Positions 1 through 8,704 of a stretch of DNA of 64,000 nt are shown here, piece after piece. The stretch covers positions 248,001 through 312,000 of the forward strand of contig NZ_CP026947.1 in assembly GCF_003065405.1 (NCBI RefSeq). The letters run 5' to 3'. This DNA is from Corynebacterium yudongzhengii (lineage in GTDB: Bacteria > Actinomycetota > Actinomycetes > Mycobacteriales > Mycobacteriaceae). The translations under genes and the position numbers were made by a program. Positions within the stretch are counted from its first letter, which is position 1. Every line of letters begins with the position of its first letter. The notes under the pieces are model-generated. The model made no database searches. It worked only from the letters and a program-made list of their open reading frames with translations, and was not told the DNA's origin.

Positions 1-68
1 GCCCAGCTCAGGGCAGTGGGGGAGTCGATCGGCTCGAGGTCTACCGGGTCGATGTCGAGGCGGTCCAT
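1..68 (-). CDS. 5' end of an unidentified protein (runs off the window)
   Basis: A reading frame opens at an ATG on the minus strand at position 68 and stays open to the window edge. It encodes about 22 residues beginning MDRLDIDPVDLEPIDSPT. A GGAGG sequence lies immediately upstream, with four bases between it and the ATG, a good though tight ribosome binding site. The acidic, proline-containing start gives no family clue. It lies downstream of the mycolyltransferase in the same direction but is separated from it by a strong terminator, so it is probably transcribed separately. Product unknown. Confidence 0.5.
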   Translation of the reverse strand, partial: MDRLDIDPVDLEPIDSPTALSW

Positions 69-86
69 GCCTCCACGGTACATACG

Positions 87-123
87 AAAAACCGCCCCGC
101 GGCCAGAGCCGGAACGGGGCGGT
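87..123 (-). terminator. Rho-independent terminator of the mycolyltransferase gene
   Basis: A perfect 9-bp inverted repeat (ACCGCCCCG at 91-99, CGGGGCGGT at 115-123) is followed in the minus direction by TTTT (87-90). It sits 28 bases after the mycolyltransferase stop codon. Confidence 0.85.
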
Positions 124-151
124 GATGCGGCAGGCGTGGGCCGAAAGAGAA

Positions 152-1267
152 TTAGCCGAAGAACGCCTGCTCGAAGACCGGCCAGGACTCGTGGACGTCG
201 GCGCGCCAGTTCGGCCAGGAGTGGGTGCCGGTGTTGCGGAAGTTGTATACAGCGTCGATGCCGTGCTGGTCGAGCTTGGCCTTCAGGTTGTGGGTCGAGT
301 GGTTCGTCGCACCTTCGATAACGCCACCCTCGACCTGGAGGACCGCCGCGTTAGCGCTGGCCGCGATTTCGGGGGCACCGTTGCGAATGTAGTAGCCAGG
401 CAGGTCGGTCTCAGCGGCCAGGCCGGAGCCGTTAGAGACGTAGACCGCGGTGCTGTGCAGATTATGCGCGTTGCCGACGACGTCGTTGTACGCCGCGCGC
501 GGGCCACCGATGGGGCCAAGCATCTGGTCTACGGTAGCGCCACCACGATCCAGAGTCAGGCTGTGAACGGCGTGGTCGATCGGGCTCGTGGTCTGGTAGT
601 GGCCAGAGAAACCAGCGACAGCGCCATACATGTCCGGGTTGTGGGCAGCGTACAGCAGCGCCGGGAGTGCAGACATGGAGAAGCCGATGATGCCGCGCTG
701 CTCACCCGCGTTGAGGGTGGACTCGAGCGGGCCAGGCAGCTCCTTGGTCAGGAAGGTCTCCCACATCTGCGGGCCCTTGAGGTAGGAGCCGTTGGGCTCG
801 GAAACCCAGTCCAGGTAGTAGGAGAATGCGCCAGCCATCGGGATGACTACGTTGACGCCCTTGCCCTTGTAAAAGTCGATGGTGCCGAGATTGTCATCGG
901 TGGTCGGGTTGAGGGTCAACCAGTCGTTGTTCTGCTCAGCACCGCCGGCGCCGTTGAGCATGTAGATGATCGGGGCGCCCTCGACGCGCTCGCCGGCCTC
1001 GTTGGTAGCCGGGATGACCGCCAGCGGGATCTCGCGGTCCATGGCCGGGGAGTAAGCGGAGTACGCCTCGACGTCCGGGCTCTCGGTGGCGATCTTCCAC
1101 CACTTACGGTCCTTGACGTCCGGGGAGGGTTCAGTCAGTTCAGTGACGGTGGCTGCCGCAGTAGCGGTGGCAGTATTGGCCCCTTGGGCGAGGACGGTCG
1201 GGGTAGCGGTAAGGGCCAAGGCGACTGCCGCGGTCGGGGCGGCAAGAGAGCGCAGTAACTTCTTCAC
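152..1267 (-). CDS. cmt: Trehalose corynomycolyl transferase (antigen 85-type esterase)
   Basis: This secreted alpha/beta-hydrolase of the antigen 85 family (371 aa) transfers corynomycolic acids between trehalose monomycolate, arabinogalactan and possibly proteins in the cell envelope. The N-terminus has a Lys-Lys pair, a hydrophobic core and an Ala-X-Ala type cleavage site near residue 28, i.e. a Sec signal peptide. The nucleophile elbow GFSMSA puts the catalytic Ser near residue 199, and the GTHSWPNW stretch near the C-terminus supplies the catalytic His. The start is the GTG at 1267, because AAGGA lies about eight bases upstream and the signal peptide begins there; an upstream ATG at 1315 would add a charged leader that fits poorly. 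It is followed by its own terminator. Corynebacteria carry several paralogues, and which one this is cannot be told from sequence alone. Confidence 0.88.
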   Translation of the reverse strand: MKKLLRSLAAPTAAVALALTATPTVLAQGANTATATAAATVTELTEPSPDVKDRKWWKIATESPDVEAYSAYSPAMDREIPLAVIPATNEAGERVEGAPIIYMLNGAGGAEQNNDWLTLNPTTDDNLGTIDFYKGKGVNVVIPMAGAFSYYLDWVSEPNGSYLKGPQMWETFLTKELPGPLESTLNAGEQRGIIGFSMSALPALLYAAHNPDMYGAVAGFSGHYQTTSPIDHAVHSLTLDRGGATVDQMLGPIGGPRAAYNDVVGNAHNLHSTAVYVSNGSGLAAETDLPGYYIRNGAPEIAASANAAVLQVEGGVIEGATNHSTHNLKAKLDQHGIDAVYNFRNTGTHSWPNWRADVHESWPVFEQAFFG

Positions 1268-1352
1268 GGCTATTCGATCCTTAGTGCGTGGGAGACTACG
1301 TACTCGACAGAGCACAGGGTTTACACAAAGCGTAATCGCAAGCTTCTTTCAG

Positions 1353-1372
1353 GTGTTACATGCACGTGACAC
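1353..1372. promoter_or_regulatory. Imperfect palindrome, possible operator
   Basis: GTGTTACATG and CACGTGACAC form a 20-bp palindrome with 8 of 10 paired positions, lying between the divergent mycolyltransferase and the 36-codon ORF. It does not fit the GlxR consensus. A regulatory role is inference only. Confidence 0.3.
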
Positions 1373-1425
1373 GTAACCTGCAAAGAACCTTAACGCCGCC
1401 TGCGGTGGTGGGCAAGTGGTATGTA

Positions 1426-1434
1426 TGCCATAAT
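1426..1434 (+). promoter_or_regulatory. Extended -10 promoter of the small ORF
   Basis: TGC followed by CATAAT (1429-1434) is an extended -10 element about 85 bases before the small ORF start. No good -35 element is visible. Confidence 0.45.
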
Positions 1435-1520
1435 TTCGGCCAACAAGGTATGCACCACGCGTACCGTCTGTCACGGGGCTTCCAGCCCACTAACAACTCC
1501 ACCACAGAAAAGAGGGCTCA

Positions 1521-1631
1521 ATGACCATCTTCGAGACGATTCAGCTGCAGATCAACGATTTCCTCGGTAGCCTCATCCACCTCGGTTCTTCGGGTTCTTC
1601 CCAGCTGGGTTTGGCCCTGGGCCTGTTCTAA
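1521..1631 (+). CDS. 36-residue small protein, candidate mycomembrane (porin-like) peptide
   Basis: ATG with GAGGG about five bases upstream opens a 36-codon frame: MTIFETIQLQINDFLGSLIH followed by a Gly/Ser patch and a hydrophobic end (LGLALGLF). It has no signal peptide and no Cys, and can be drawn as an amphipathic helix. It has its own -10 element and is followed by a strong terminator, so it forms a monocistronic unit. Corynebacterial outer-membrane channel peptides (PorA, PorH) and other O-mycoloylated peptides are also 35-60 residues without signal peptides. The resemblance here is in size, composition and layout; I do not see direct sequence identity. It lies next to a mycolyltransferase gene, which fits but does not prove an envelope role. 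Confidence 0.6.
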   Translation: MTIFETIQLQINDFLGSLIHLGSSGSSQLGLALGLF

Positions 1632-1663
1632 CAGCCTGTTTCACGCCGCCACGCTTGAGGGCG

Positions 1664-1708
1664 GAGGGTCCTAGGCGTCGATAAGCGTCGACGTGTAGGA
1701 CCCTTTTA
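1664..1708 (+). terminator. Rho-independent terminator of the small ORF
   Basis: GGGTCCTA and TAGGACCC form an 8-bp stem with an inner GCGTCGA/TCGACG-type hairpin, followed by TTTT. It separates the small ORF from lpd. Confidence 0.8.
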
Positions 1709-1710
1709 CG

Positions 1711-1716
1711 TATTCT
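1711..1716 (+). promoter_or_regulatory. -10 box of lpd, leaderless type
   Basis: TATTCT lies seven bases before the lpd ATG, so transcription would begin at or next to the start codon. Confidence 0.55.
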
Positions 1717-1723
1717 TAGTGCT

Positions 1724-3136
1724 ATGGCTAATGAACATTATGACGTAGTAGTTCTCGGCGCCGGTCCCGGTGGTTATGTCGCCGCCATCCGGGCCGCGCA
1801 GCTGGGGAAGTCGGTCGCTGTTATCGAGAAGCAGTACTGGGGCGGTGTCTGCCTGAATGTGGGCTGCATCCCTTCCAAGGCGCTGCTGCGCAACGCCGAG
1901 CTGGCCTACACCTTCAACAACGAGGCCAAGACTTTCGGCATCTCCGGCGATGTCGAGTTCGACTTCGGGGCCGCCCACAAGCGCTCCCGCAAGGTCTCGG
2001 AGAAGATCGTCGGTGGCGTGCACTACCTGATGAAGAAGAACAAGATCACCGAGATCAACGGTCTGGGCTCCTTCACCGATGACAAGACCATCGAAATCAC
2101 CGACGGTGAGGACAAGGGCAAGACCGTCACCTTCGATGACTGCATCATCGCTACCGGCTCCGTTGTCAACACCCTGCCGGGCGTGGAGCTGTCCGAGAAA
2201 GTCGTCTCCTACGAGGAGCAGATCCTCGACGCCGACCTGCCGGAGAGCATGGTCATCATCGGCGCCGGCGCGATCGGCATGGAGTTCGCCTACGTGCTGG
2301 CCAACTACGGCGTGGACGTCACCGTCATCGAGTATATGGACCGCGCGCTGCCGAACGAGGACGCCGAGGTCTCCAAGGTCATCCAGAAGGCCTACAAGAA
2401 GCTGGGCGTGAAGCTGCTCACCGGCCACGCCACCACCGAGGTCCGCGACAACGGCGATTCCGTCGAGGTCGACTACCAGAAGAAGGGCAGCGACAAGACC
2501 GAGACGATCACCGTCGACCGTGTGCTGGTCTCTGTCGGCTTCCGCCCGCGCGTCGAGGGATTCGGCCTCGAAAACACCGGCGTCGAGCTCACCGAGCGCG
2601 GGGCCATCGACATCGACGAGTACATGCGCACCAACGTCGATCACATCTACGCCATCGGCGACGTCACCGCGAAGCTGCAGCTCGCGCATGTGGCCGAGGC
2701 ACAAGGCGTCGTCGCCGCCGAGGTGATCGCCGGCGCCGAGACCCAGCCGCTGGGTGATTACCAGATGATGCCGCGCGCCACCTTCTGCAACCCGAACGTC
2801 GCCTCCTTCGGCTACACCGAGGAGCAGGCGAAGGAGAAGTGGCCGGACAAGGAGATCAAGGTCGCGTCCTTCCCGTTCTCCGCGAACGGCAAGGCAGTCG
2901 GCGCCAACGAGACCCTGGGATTCGTGAAGATCGTCGCCGATGCCGAGTTCGGCGAACTGCTCGGTGCCCACATGGTCGGCTCGCACGTCGCTGACCTCAC
3001 CCCGCAGCTGACCCTGGCGCAGCGCTACGACCTCACCGCCGCCGAGATCGCCCGCAACGTCCACATCCACCCGACGATCTCCGAGGCGATGAAGGAGGCG
3101 GCCCACGGCATCGAGGGCCACATGATCAACCTCTAG
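1724..3136 (+). CDS. lpd: Dihydrolipoamide dehydrogenase
   Basis: This is the FAD-dependent E3 subunit that reoxidises dihydrolipoamide in the pyruvate and 2-oxoglutarate dehydrogenase complexes, with NAD+ as acceptor. At 470 aa it is the usual length. The N-terminal FAD fold has the [15 protein letters not shown] motif, the redox-active disulfide is in [12 protein letters not shown] (about residues 40-50), the NAD-binding fold has [12 protein letters not shown], and the C-terminal dimer interface has HIHPTISE, holding the catalytic His-Glu pair. No Shine-Dalgarno sequence precedes the ATG; a TATTCT box seven bases upstream points to a leaderless transcript. As in other corynebacteria it stands alone, away from the E1/E2 genes, and near ramB and sdhCAB. 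Confidence 0.96.
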   Translation: MANEHYDVVVLGAGPGGYVAAIRAAQLGKSVAVIEKQYWGGVCLNVGCIPSKALLRNAELAYTFNNEAKTFGISGDVEFDFGAAHKRSRKVSEKIVGGVHYLMKKNKITEINGLGSFTDDKTIEITDGEDKGKTVTFDDCIIATGSVVNTLPGVELSEKVVSYEEQILDADLPESMVIIGAGAIGMEFAYVLANYGVDVTVIEYMDRALPNEDAEVSKVIQKAYKKLGVKLLTGHATTEVRDNGDSVEVDYQKKGSDKTETITVDRVLVSVGFRPRVEGFGLENTGVELTERGAIDIDEYMRTNVDHIYAIGDVTAKLQLAHVAEAQGVVAAEVIAGAETQPLGDYQMMPRATFCNPNVASFGYTEEQAKEKWPDKEIKVASFPFSANGKAVGANETLGFVKIVADAEFGELLGAHMVGSHVADLTPQLTLAQRYDLTAAEIARNVHIHPTISEAMKEAAHGIEGHMINL

Positions 3137-3170
3137 TAATTAGAGTGACCGCATGTAAGCTTGGGGCCTC

Positions 3171-4151
3171 ATGGCTCCAAGCTCTTCTTTTCCGAGTGAT
3201 GTCGCCGTCGGTATCGTCGCCGACCCCGGCATCCCCGCCCGCGACGCCCGTGCCGCCCTGCGCGACGCCGGCCTAAAGGTTCCCGTCGTCGAGGGCACCT
3301 ACTTAGAGTTCGAGGCCTCCGGCAATAGTGACGGCGATCTCGACCAGGCGCGCGAGGATCTCGCCTCCTACGGGTGGGATCGCCTCATCTACGTCACGGA
3401 CCAGCCCTTAACAGGTACGCAGGGCCCGGATTCTTTCCGCATGCGTGACGACGGCAGCCTCGCCGTGGTCACCGTCCCCGCGCTCGGCGTCCTCGGCCAG
3501 CGGCGCCGGCTGGGGCGTGTGCTCAGCGAGCTCGCCGCGCCGCGTCCGGCGCAGACTTCGGGTTCGGCGGGGGTGATGCGTTTATACCTCGGCCTGGTGC
3601 GGGCGAACCAGCCGGGCCGGCTGCTCGGGGCGCTCGGCAGCGTGTTCGCCGCGGTGGGCGCGACCGGCGGTTTCGGCATCTTCTACGGGTCGATCTGGAT
3701 GCTCGCCCAGGCGGTGAGCCTGCCCCGGCTCGCCGGGATCAGCCTCGTCGCGGTCGGCGTGCTCACCGTATCGCTGGTCTTGTCGAACGGGCTGTGGCAG
3801 AAACCCGCCCGACGCTCGCCGCGGTGGCTGGGCAGGCTCGATAACGCGGTGACCTCGACGACGGTCGGCCTGACCGTGCTCGTCGTCTTCGCCTTAGGCA
3901 TCGTCGCGCTGACGCTGCTCGCCGCCGTCATCGTGCCACCGGATTATTTGAGCGAACAGCTCGACGGGGCGGCGGTGGGCGTCGGCACCTATGTGCGCAT
4001 CGGGTGGTTCTCCACGGCGCTCGGCGTGCTGGCCGGTGCGATCGCCTCCAACTTCGACCGCTCGCCGAAGATCCGCTCGTCGACGTATAACCCCCGAGAG
4101 GTCGCGCGCCGCGAGGTCAGTAGGGCGCAATCGACGAGCGATGAGGATTGA
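3171..4151 (+). CDS. Conserved membrane protein of unknown function
   Basis: 326 aa. The first 125 residues look soluble, with a fold containing [11 protein letters not shown] and [10 protein letters not shown] segments. They are followed by about four transmembrane helices (roughly residues 150-180, 185-205, 230-255 and 268-295) and a short Arg-rich tail. It starts 34 bases after lpd and may be read from the lpd promoter. Its last 35 bases overlap the 3' end of ramB on the other strand. I recognise no family. A membrane protein in this position between lpd and ramB is usual in corynebacteria. Confidence 0.75.
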   Translation: MAPSSSFPSDVAVGIVADPGIPARDARAALRDAGLKVPVVEGTYLEFEASGNSDGDLDQAREDLASYGWDRLIYVTDQPLTGTQGPDSFRMRDDGSLAVVTVPALGVLGQRRRLGRVLSELAAPRPAQTSGSAGVMRLYLGLVRANQPGRLLGALGSVFAAVGATGGFGIFYGSIWMLAQAVSLPRLAGISLVAVGVLTVSLVLSNGLWQKPARRSPRWLGRLDNAVTSTTVGLTVLVVFALGIVALTLLAAVIVPPDYLSEQLDGAAVGVGTYVRIGWFSTALGVLAGAIASNFDRSPKIRSSTYNPREVARREVSRAQSTSDED

Positions 4152-5535
4152 TCTCTAGCTCCGTGTTGATCGCCGGGAACGCCCGCTGCGGGCAGTTGCT
4201 GCGCGGGCAGGTGCGACAACCCGCGCCGATGGGGGTGGCGTTCGCGGACTTCGACAGATCCAGCCCCCGGGAGTAGATGGTGCGATCGGCGTGGCGCACC
4301 TCGCAGCCCAAACCGATGGAAAAGAGCTTGTCGGTATCCGTGAAGCGGCCGTGATGATGGCGCACGGTGCGGGCGACCCACAGGTAGTCGCGCCCGTCGG
4401 GCATCTGGGTGTGCTGGCGCACGATCGTGCCCGGCCGCGCGAAGGTCTCGTAGACCACCCACAGTGGGCAGGTACCGCCGGAGTTAGTGAAGTGCACGCC
4501 CGTGGCGGACTGGCGCTTCGACATATTGCCCGCGCGATCGACGCGCACGAAGGTGAAAGGCACCCCGCGCAGATTCGGCCGCTGCAGGGTGGACAGCCGC
4601 GAGGCGACCGTTTCGTAGCCGACGCCGAAGACGTTCATGAGGTGTTCGACGTCATAGCCGCAGCGCTCCGCTTCCCGGTGGATCAGGCGATAGGGCATGA
4701 CCGTCGCGGCGGCGGCGTAGCTGGCGATGCCGCGCCGGGCGAGGTTGCGCGAGGCCGTGGAGCTAAAGGGTTCGGCGGCGATGAGTTCGTCGAAAAGCGG
4801 CTCCGCCTCGAGCTGCGCCAGCTCTGCCGCCATGCGGAAGGCGCGCTGTCCGGTGGTGAGGAAGCTGGCGAGGCGGAGTGTTCCGGAGGCTGCGTCGAGC
4901 TGGTGGAGGAGCCCCGGGGTTTCGGAGGTGTGCAGGTCAATGCCGTGTTTTTCGCGCAGGCGCTCGGCGAGTGCCTTTTCGGTCTCCGAGATATGGGAGG
5001 TGGCCACCCCCACGTCCGCGGCGAGGGACTCCGCCCAGTGATCGAGGGTGTCGAAGTAGTTCTGGCGGGTGTAGAAGAAGTCGCGGACCTCGTCGTGTGG
5101 CATCGATAAGGCCTGCTGGCCGGGGGCAACGCGGCGGGTGTCGGTGGCCAGCGAGAGCTTGTCGCGCACGGTGCGATAGCGGCGATGGATATCGACGAGC
5201 GTGCGTGCGATGTCCGGGTGGTTGTAGACCATCTCGGAGAGCTCGTGGAGGTCTAAACCGGTGGCCGTGGAGTTGGTGACCAGCTCGCGGTCCTGGATGA
5301 CGTCCTGGATCTCGGCGAGCAGGCGAGAGTCATCGTCCTGCGAGAAGAACGTGGCGTCCACGCCGAAGGTATCCGTGATGCGCATGAGCACTGGGACGGT
5401 GAGCGGGCGGACATCGTGTTCGATCTGGTTGACGTAGCTGGCGGATAGGCCGAGAGACTCGGCGAGCGCCGCCTGGCTGAGGTCCCGTTCGCGCCGCAGC
5501 TGGCGCAGGCGCGATCCGACATAGGTCTTGGCCAT
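4117..5535 (-). CDS. ramB: RamB-type transcriptional regulator of acetate and carbon metabolism
   Basis: This DNA-binding regulator (472 aa) has a Cro/C1-type helix-turn-helix at residues 7-60 ([20 protein letters not shown], then SASYVNQIE), a long ImmA/IrrE-like middle domain, and a C-terminal domain ending in a Cys cluster ([13 protein letters not shown]). This order is that of the short-chain fatty acyl regulators RamB and PrpR. In C. glutamicum RamB represses acetate and glyoxylate genes and controls its own gene and sdhCAB. Here it is divergent from sdhCAB across a 379-base gap, the same arrangement. A TATTCT box six bases before the ATG suggests a leaderless mRNA. Confidence 0.9.
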   Translation of the reverse strand: MAKTYVGSRLRQLRRERDLSQAALAESLGLSASYVNQIEHDVRPLTVPVLMRITDTFGVDATFFSQDDDSRLLAEIQDVIQDRELVTNSTATGLDLHELSEMVYNHPDIARTLVDIHRRYRTVRDKLSLATDTRRVAPGQQALSMPHDEVRDFFYTRQNYFDTLDHWAESLAADVGVATSHISETEKALAERLREKHGIDLHTSETPGLLHQLDAASGTLRLASFLTTGQRAFRMAAELAQLEAEPLFDELIAAEPFSSTASRNLARRGIASYAAAATVMPYRLIHREAERCGYDVEHLMNVFGVGYETVASRLSTLQRPNLRGVPFTFVRVDRAGNMSKRQSATGVHFTNSGGTCPLWVVYETFARPGTIVRQHTQMPDGRDYLWVARTVRHHHGRFTDTDKLFSIGLGCEVRHADRTIYSRGLDLSKSANATPIGAGCRTCPRSNCPQRAFPAINTELEINPHRSSIAPY

Positions 5536-5914
5536 GCCGAAAGAATACCGTGAGGCGGCTCACCTTCTTAAGGTAAAAAGCGAGGTCGATTTTGTGAAGG
5601 TCTTCGCAGCAGTGTGGCGTAGGTGTGTGAATCCGTTATCCGCCGAAAGTATGACACCTAACGGGGTGGCCTGTATTGGGCGGAAAACCAGGCGTGGTGA
5701 AGGTCACACTTGCGAAGGTAGTGGAGTGTACGCCTGTGAATTTCACGTGTAGGGCCCACGAAGACGGTGTGAATGCTGGACAATATAGGACACCCTAACC
5801 TCGCGGTGACGAGTTTGCACGCACCGTTGGCAGAGCTTAAAGCGCCGCAGAAGACGGGTCTCGCTGGTCTGGTCCCCGGTGGGGCTTTAAAGTGATTACG
5901 ACACTGGAGGTGCC
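5536..5914. promoter_or_regulatory. ramB-sdhC divergent control region
   Basis: 379 gene-free bases. Candidate sites seen by eye: a GlxR-like site at 5693-5708 (8 of 10 conserved positions of TGTGA-N6-TCACA); RamB-like cores at 5707-5717 (CACTTGCGAAG) and 5812-5819 (AGTTTGCA); and a DtxR-like box at 5785-5803 (12 of 19, right arm CTAACCT intact). In C. glutamicum sdhCAB is known to respond to these regulators. A small ORF crossing 5528-5752 has no coding character. The sdhC ribosome binding site TGGAGG is at about 5903-5908. Confidence 0.45.
5542..5547 (-). promoter_or_regulatory. -10 box of ramB, leaderless type
   Basis: On the minus strand TATTCT ends six bases before the ramB ATG. A 13-base palindrome (ACCTT-CTT-AAGGT, 5562-5574) lies just upstream, where a regulator could cover the -35 region. 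Confidence 0.5.
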
Positions 5915-6670
5915 ATGACTGTGAATAATGTGGACCGTGAGGCAATCCGTCACGGCAAAATTACTGAACAGCCGCTACGTGAGCGGCCGGCCTACCCGAC
6001 GTGGGCCATGAAGCTCGTAATGGCCATCACCGGCCTGATCTTCGCCATCTATGTGCTGATCCACATGGTCGGCAACCTGAAGATCTTTATGCCGGACCAC
6101 AACGGCGTCCCGGCGATCGACGAATACGGCCGCTGGCTGCGGGAGGCGGGCGCCCCGCTGCTGCCGGAGGAGGGCCTCCTCTGGATCGCCCGTATCGTCC
6201 TGTTGGTCGCGGTGATCCTGCACATCCACGGTGCCATCACCCTGGCCAGCCGCTCGAAGCAGTCGCGCGGCAAGTTCTCCCGCTCCAACCTCATGGGCGG
6301 GCTGGACACCACCGCGACCCGCTCGATGCTGATCACCGGCGTCATCCTGCTGGCGTTCATCATCTTCCACGTCCTGGATCTCACCATGGGCGTCCAGCCG
6401 GCCGCCCCGAGCGAGTTCGTGCACGGCGAGATCCAGAACAACATGATCGCCACCTTCTCGCGCTGGCCGGTCACCATCTTCTACATCATCGCGATGCTGG
6501 CGCTGTTTTTGCACCTGTTCCACGGAATCAAGCTGGCCGCCTCGGACCTCGGCATCACCGGCCGCAAGTGGATGGGAGTTTTCGCCTTCCTCGCCGCGGT
6601 CGTGCCCGCTGTCGTCATGATCGGCAACATCGTAATGCCCCTGTCCATCGCCGTTGGCCTGGTCGGCTAG
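5915..6670 (+). CDS. sdhC: Succinate dehydrogenase cytochrome b subunit
   Basis: This integral membrane anchor (251 aa) of complex II carries heme b and the menaquinone site. Five hydrophobic helices are visible (about residues 30-52, 85-107, 128-152, 180-205 and 210-240), with His residues in LIHMVGN, LHIHGAI, FHVLDL and LFHGIKL positioned as heme ligands. No sdhD follows, so this is the single-anchor, two-heme (Bacillus-type) enzyme typical of corynebacteria. A good TGGAGG ribosome site precedes it. It is the first gene of the sdhCAB operon, 12 bases before sdhA. Confidence 0.94.
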   Translation: MTVNNVDREAIRHGKITEQPLRERPAYPTWAMKLVMAITGLIFAIYVLIHMVGNLKIFMPDHNGVPAIDEYGRWLREAGAPLLPEEGLLWIARIVLLVAVILHIHGAITLASRSKQSRGKFSRSNLMGGLDTTATRSMLITGVILLAFIIFHVLDLTMGVQPAAPSEFVHGEIQNNMIATFSRWPVTIFYIIAMLALFLHLFHGIKLAASDLGITGRKWMGVFAFLAAVVPAVVMIGNIVMPLSIAVGLVG

Positions 6671-6682
6671 GAGAACGAAGCC

Positions 6683-8704
6683 ATGAGTAACACTGAAAAC
6701 ACCGATCGCACCCACGATCGCGACAACTTCGTCAACCCGGAGTCGTCCGTCGCCGGCGTGAAGGTTGGCACCATCCTGGACAGCGCTGAGCCGAAGGGCG
6801 TGCCCAGCAAGGAGGCCTGGGAGCACCAGAAGGAGCACATGAACCTGGTCTCCCCGCTGAACCGCCGGAAGTTCACCATCCTGGTCGTCGGCACCGGCCT
6901 GTCCGGCGGCGCCGCGGCCGCCGCGCTTGGCGAGCTGGGCTATAACGTCAAGGTCTTCACCTACCACGACGCCCCGCGCCGTGCGCACTCCATCGCCGCC
7001 CAGGGTGGCGTGAACTCCGCCCGCGGCAAGAAGGTGGACAACGACTCCGCCTACCGCCATGTCAAGGACACCGTCAAGGGCGGCGACTACCGCAGCCGCG
7101 AGTCCGACTGCTGGCGCCTGGCCGTCGAGTCGGTCCGCGTCATCGACCACATGGCCGCCATCGGCGCGCCTTTTGCCCGCGAGTACGGCGGCACCCTCGC
7201 TACCCGCTCCTTCGGTGGCGTGCAGGTCTCGCGTACCTACTACACCCGCGGCCAGACGGGCCAGCAGCTACAGCTGTCGACGGCATCGGCGCTGACCCGC
7301 CAGATCCACCTCGGCAACGTGGAGATCTTCACCCACTCCGACCTGCAGGATCTCATCGTCACCGAGACCGACGGCAAGCGTCGCTGCCACGGCATCGTCA
7401 TCCGCAACCTGATCACCGGCGAGCTCGAGCCGCACACCGGCCACGCCGTGGTCCTGGGCACCGGCGGGTACGGCAACGTCTACCACATGTCCACCCTGGC
7501 CAAGAACTCGAACGCCAGCGCCATGATGCGCGCCTACGAGCAGGGTGCCTACCTGGCGTCGCCGGCCTTCGTCCAGTTCCACCCGACGGGCCTGCCGGTC
7601 AACGCGACCTGGCAGTCGAAGACCATCCTGATGTCCGAGTCGCTGCGTAACGACGGCCGCATCTGGTCCCCGAAGGAAAAGGGCGACGACCGCGACCCGA
7701 ACAGCATCCCGGAAGAAGAGCGCGACTACTTCCTGGAGCGCCGCTACCCGGCCTTCGGCAACCTGGTTCCGCGTGACGTCGCCTCCCGCGCGATCTCCCA
7801 GCAGATCAACGCCGGCTACGGCGTCGGCCCGCTGAAGAACTCCGCATACCTGGACTTCCGTGACGCCTTCGAGAACCTCGGCCGCGAGACCATCGATTCG
7901 CGCTACTCCAACCTCTTCAAGATGTACGAAGAGGCCATCGGCGAGGACCCACACGAGGGCCCGATGCGTATCGCCCCGACCGTCCACTTCACCATGGGCG
8001 GCCTGTGGACCGACTTCAACGAGATGACCTCCGTCGACGGCCTGTTCGCCGCCGGCGAGTGCTCCTGGACCTACCACGGCGCCAACCGCCTCGGTGCGAA
8101 CTCGCTGCTGTCCGCGTCGGTCGACGGCTGGTTCACCCTGCCGTTTACCGTCCCGAACTTCCTGGCCAACCACCTCGGCGAGGACGCTTTGTCCCCCGAG
8201 TCCGCGGAGGCCGCCGCAGCCGTCGAGCGCGCCCAGAAGCGCATCGATCGCCTGTTTGACGTCCAGACGGACAACCCGCGCCCGGCCGAGGACTTCCACC
8301 GCGAGCTCGGTGAGATCCTCTACTGGGGTTGCGGCGTGTCCCGTAACGTCGACGATCTGACCACCTCGATCGACAAGATCCGTGCCCTGCGCGAGGACTT
8401 CTGGGCCAACGTCCACGTCACCGGTGAGCAGAACTACATGAACCAGGCTCTCGAGTACGCCGCCCGCGTCGCCGACTACATCGACCTCGCGGAGCTCATG
8501 TGCATCGACGCCCTCGACCGCGACGAGTCCTGTGGCGCCCACTACCGCGACGACCACCTCTCCGAGGACGGCGAGGCGGAGCGCGACGACGAGAACTGGT
8601 GCTTCGTCTCCGCCTGGGAGCCGGGCGGAAACGGCGAGTTCATCCGCCACGCAGAGCCGCTGTACTTCGAATCGATCCCGCTGCAGACAAGGAACTACAA
8701 GTAA
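6683..8704 (+). CDS. sdhA: Succinate dehydrogenase flavoprotein subunit
   Basis: Catalytic subunit (673 aa) that oxidises succinate to fumarate with covalently bound FAD. The dinucleotide fold has VVGTGLSGGAAAAALGELGY, and the FAD-linked His is in AHSIAAQGGVN. Substrate-site motifs include VQFHPTGLP, the TVHFTMGGLW loop with its active-site His, and GECSWTYHGANRLGANSLL. Compared with the Escherichia enzyme it carries extra N-terminal residues (about 60) and belongs to the menaquinone-linked class. The stop codon overlaps the sdhB ATG by one base (TAATG), indicating translational coupling. Confidence 0.96.
   Translation: MSNTENTDRTHDRDNFVNPESSVAGVKVGTILDSAEPKGVPSKEAWEHQKEHMNLVSPLNRRKFTILVVGTGLSGGAAAAALGELGYNVKVFTYHDAPRRAHSIAAQGGVNSARGKKVDNDSAYRHVKDTVKGGDYRSRESDCWRLAVESVRVIDHMAAIGAPFAREYGGTLATRSFGGVQVSRTYYTRGQTGQQLQLSTASALTRQIHLGNVEIFTHSDLQDLIVTETDGKRRCHGIVIRNLITGELEPHTGHAVVLGTGGYGNVYHMSTLAKNSNASAMMRAYEQGAYLASPAFVQFHPTGLPVNATWQSKTILMSESLRNDGRIWSPKEKGDDRDPNSIPEEERDYFLERRYPAFGNLVPRDVASRAISQQINAGYGVGPLKNSAYLDFRDAFENLGRETIDSRYSNLFKMYEEAIGEDPHEGPMRIAPTVHFTMGGLWTDFNEMTSVDGLFAAGECSWTYHGANRLGANSLLSASVDGWFTLPFTVPNFLANHLGEDALSPESAEAAAAVERAQKRIDRLFDVQTDNPRPAEDFHRELGEILYWGCGVSRNVDDLTTSIDKIRALREDFWANVHVTGEQNYMNQALEYAARVADYIDLAELMCIDALDRDESCGAHYRDDHLSEDGEAERDDENWCFVSAWEPGGNGEFIRHAEPLYFESIPLQTRNYK

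Noticed and set aside
122..1258. A 378-codon frame opposite the mycolyltransferase
   Set aside because: Antisense shadow; the minus strand has signal peptide, catalytic motifs, ribosome site and terminator.
5528..5752. 74-codon plus frame between ramB and sdhC
   Set aside because: Overlaps the ramB start and the regulatory region and has no family resemblance.
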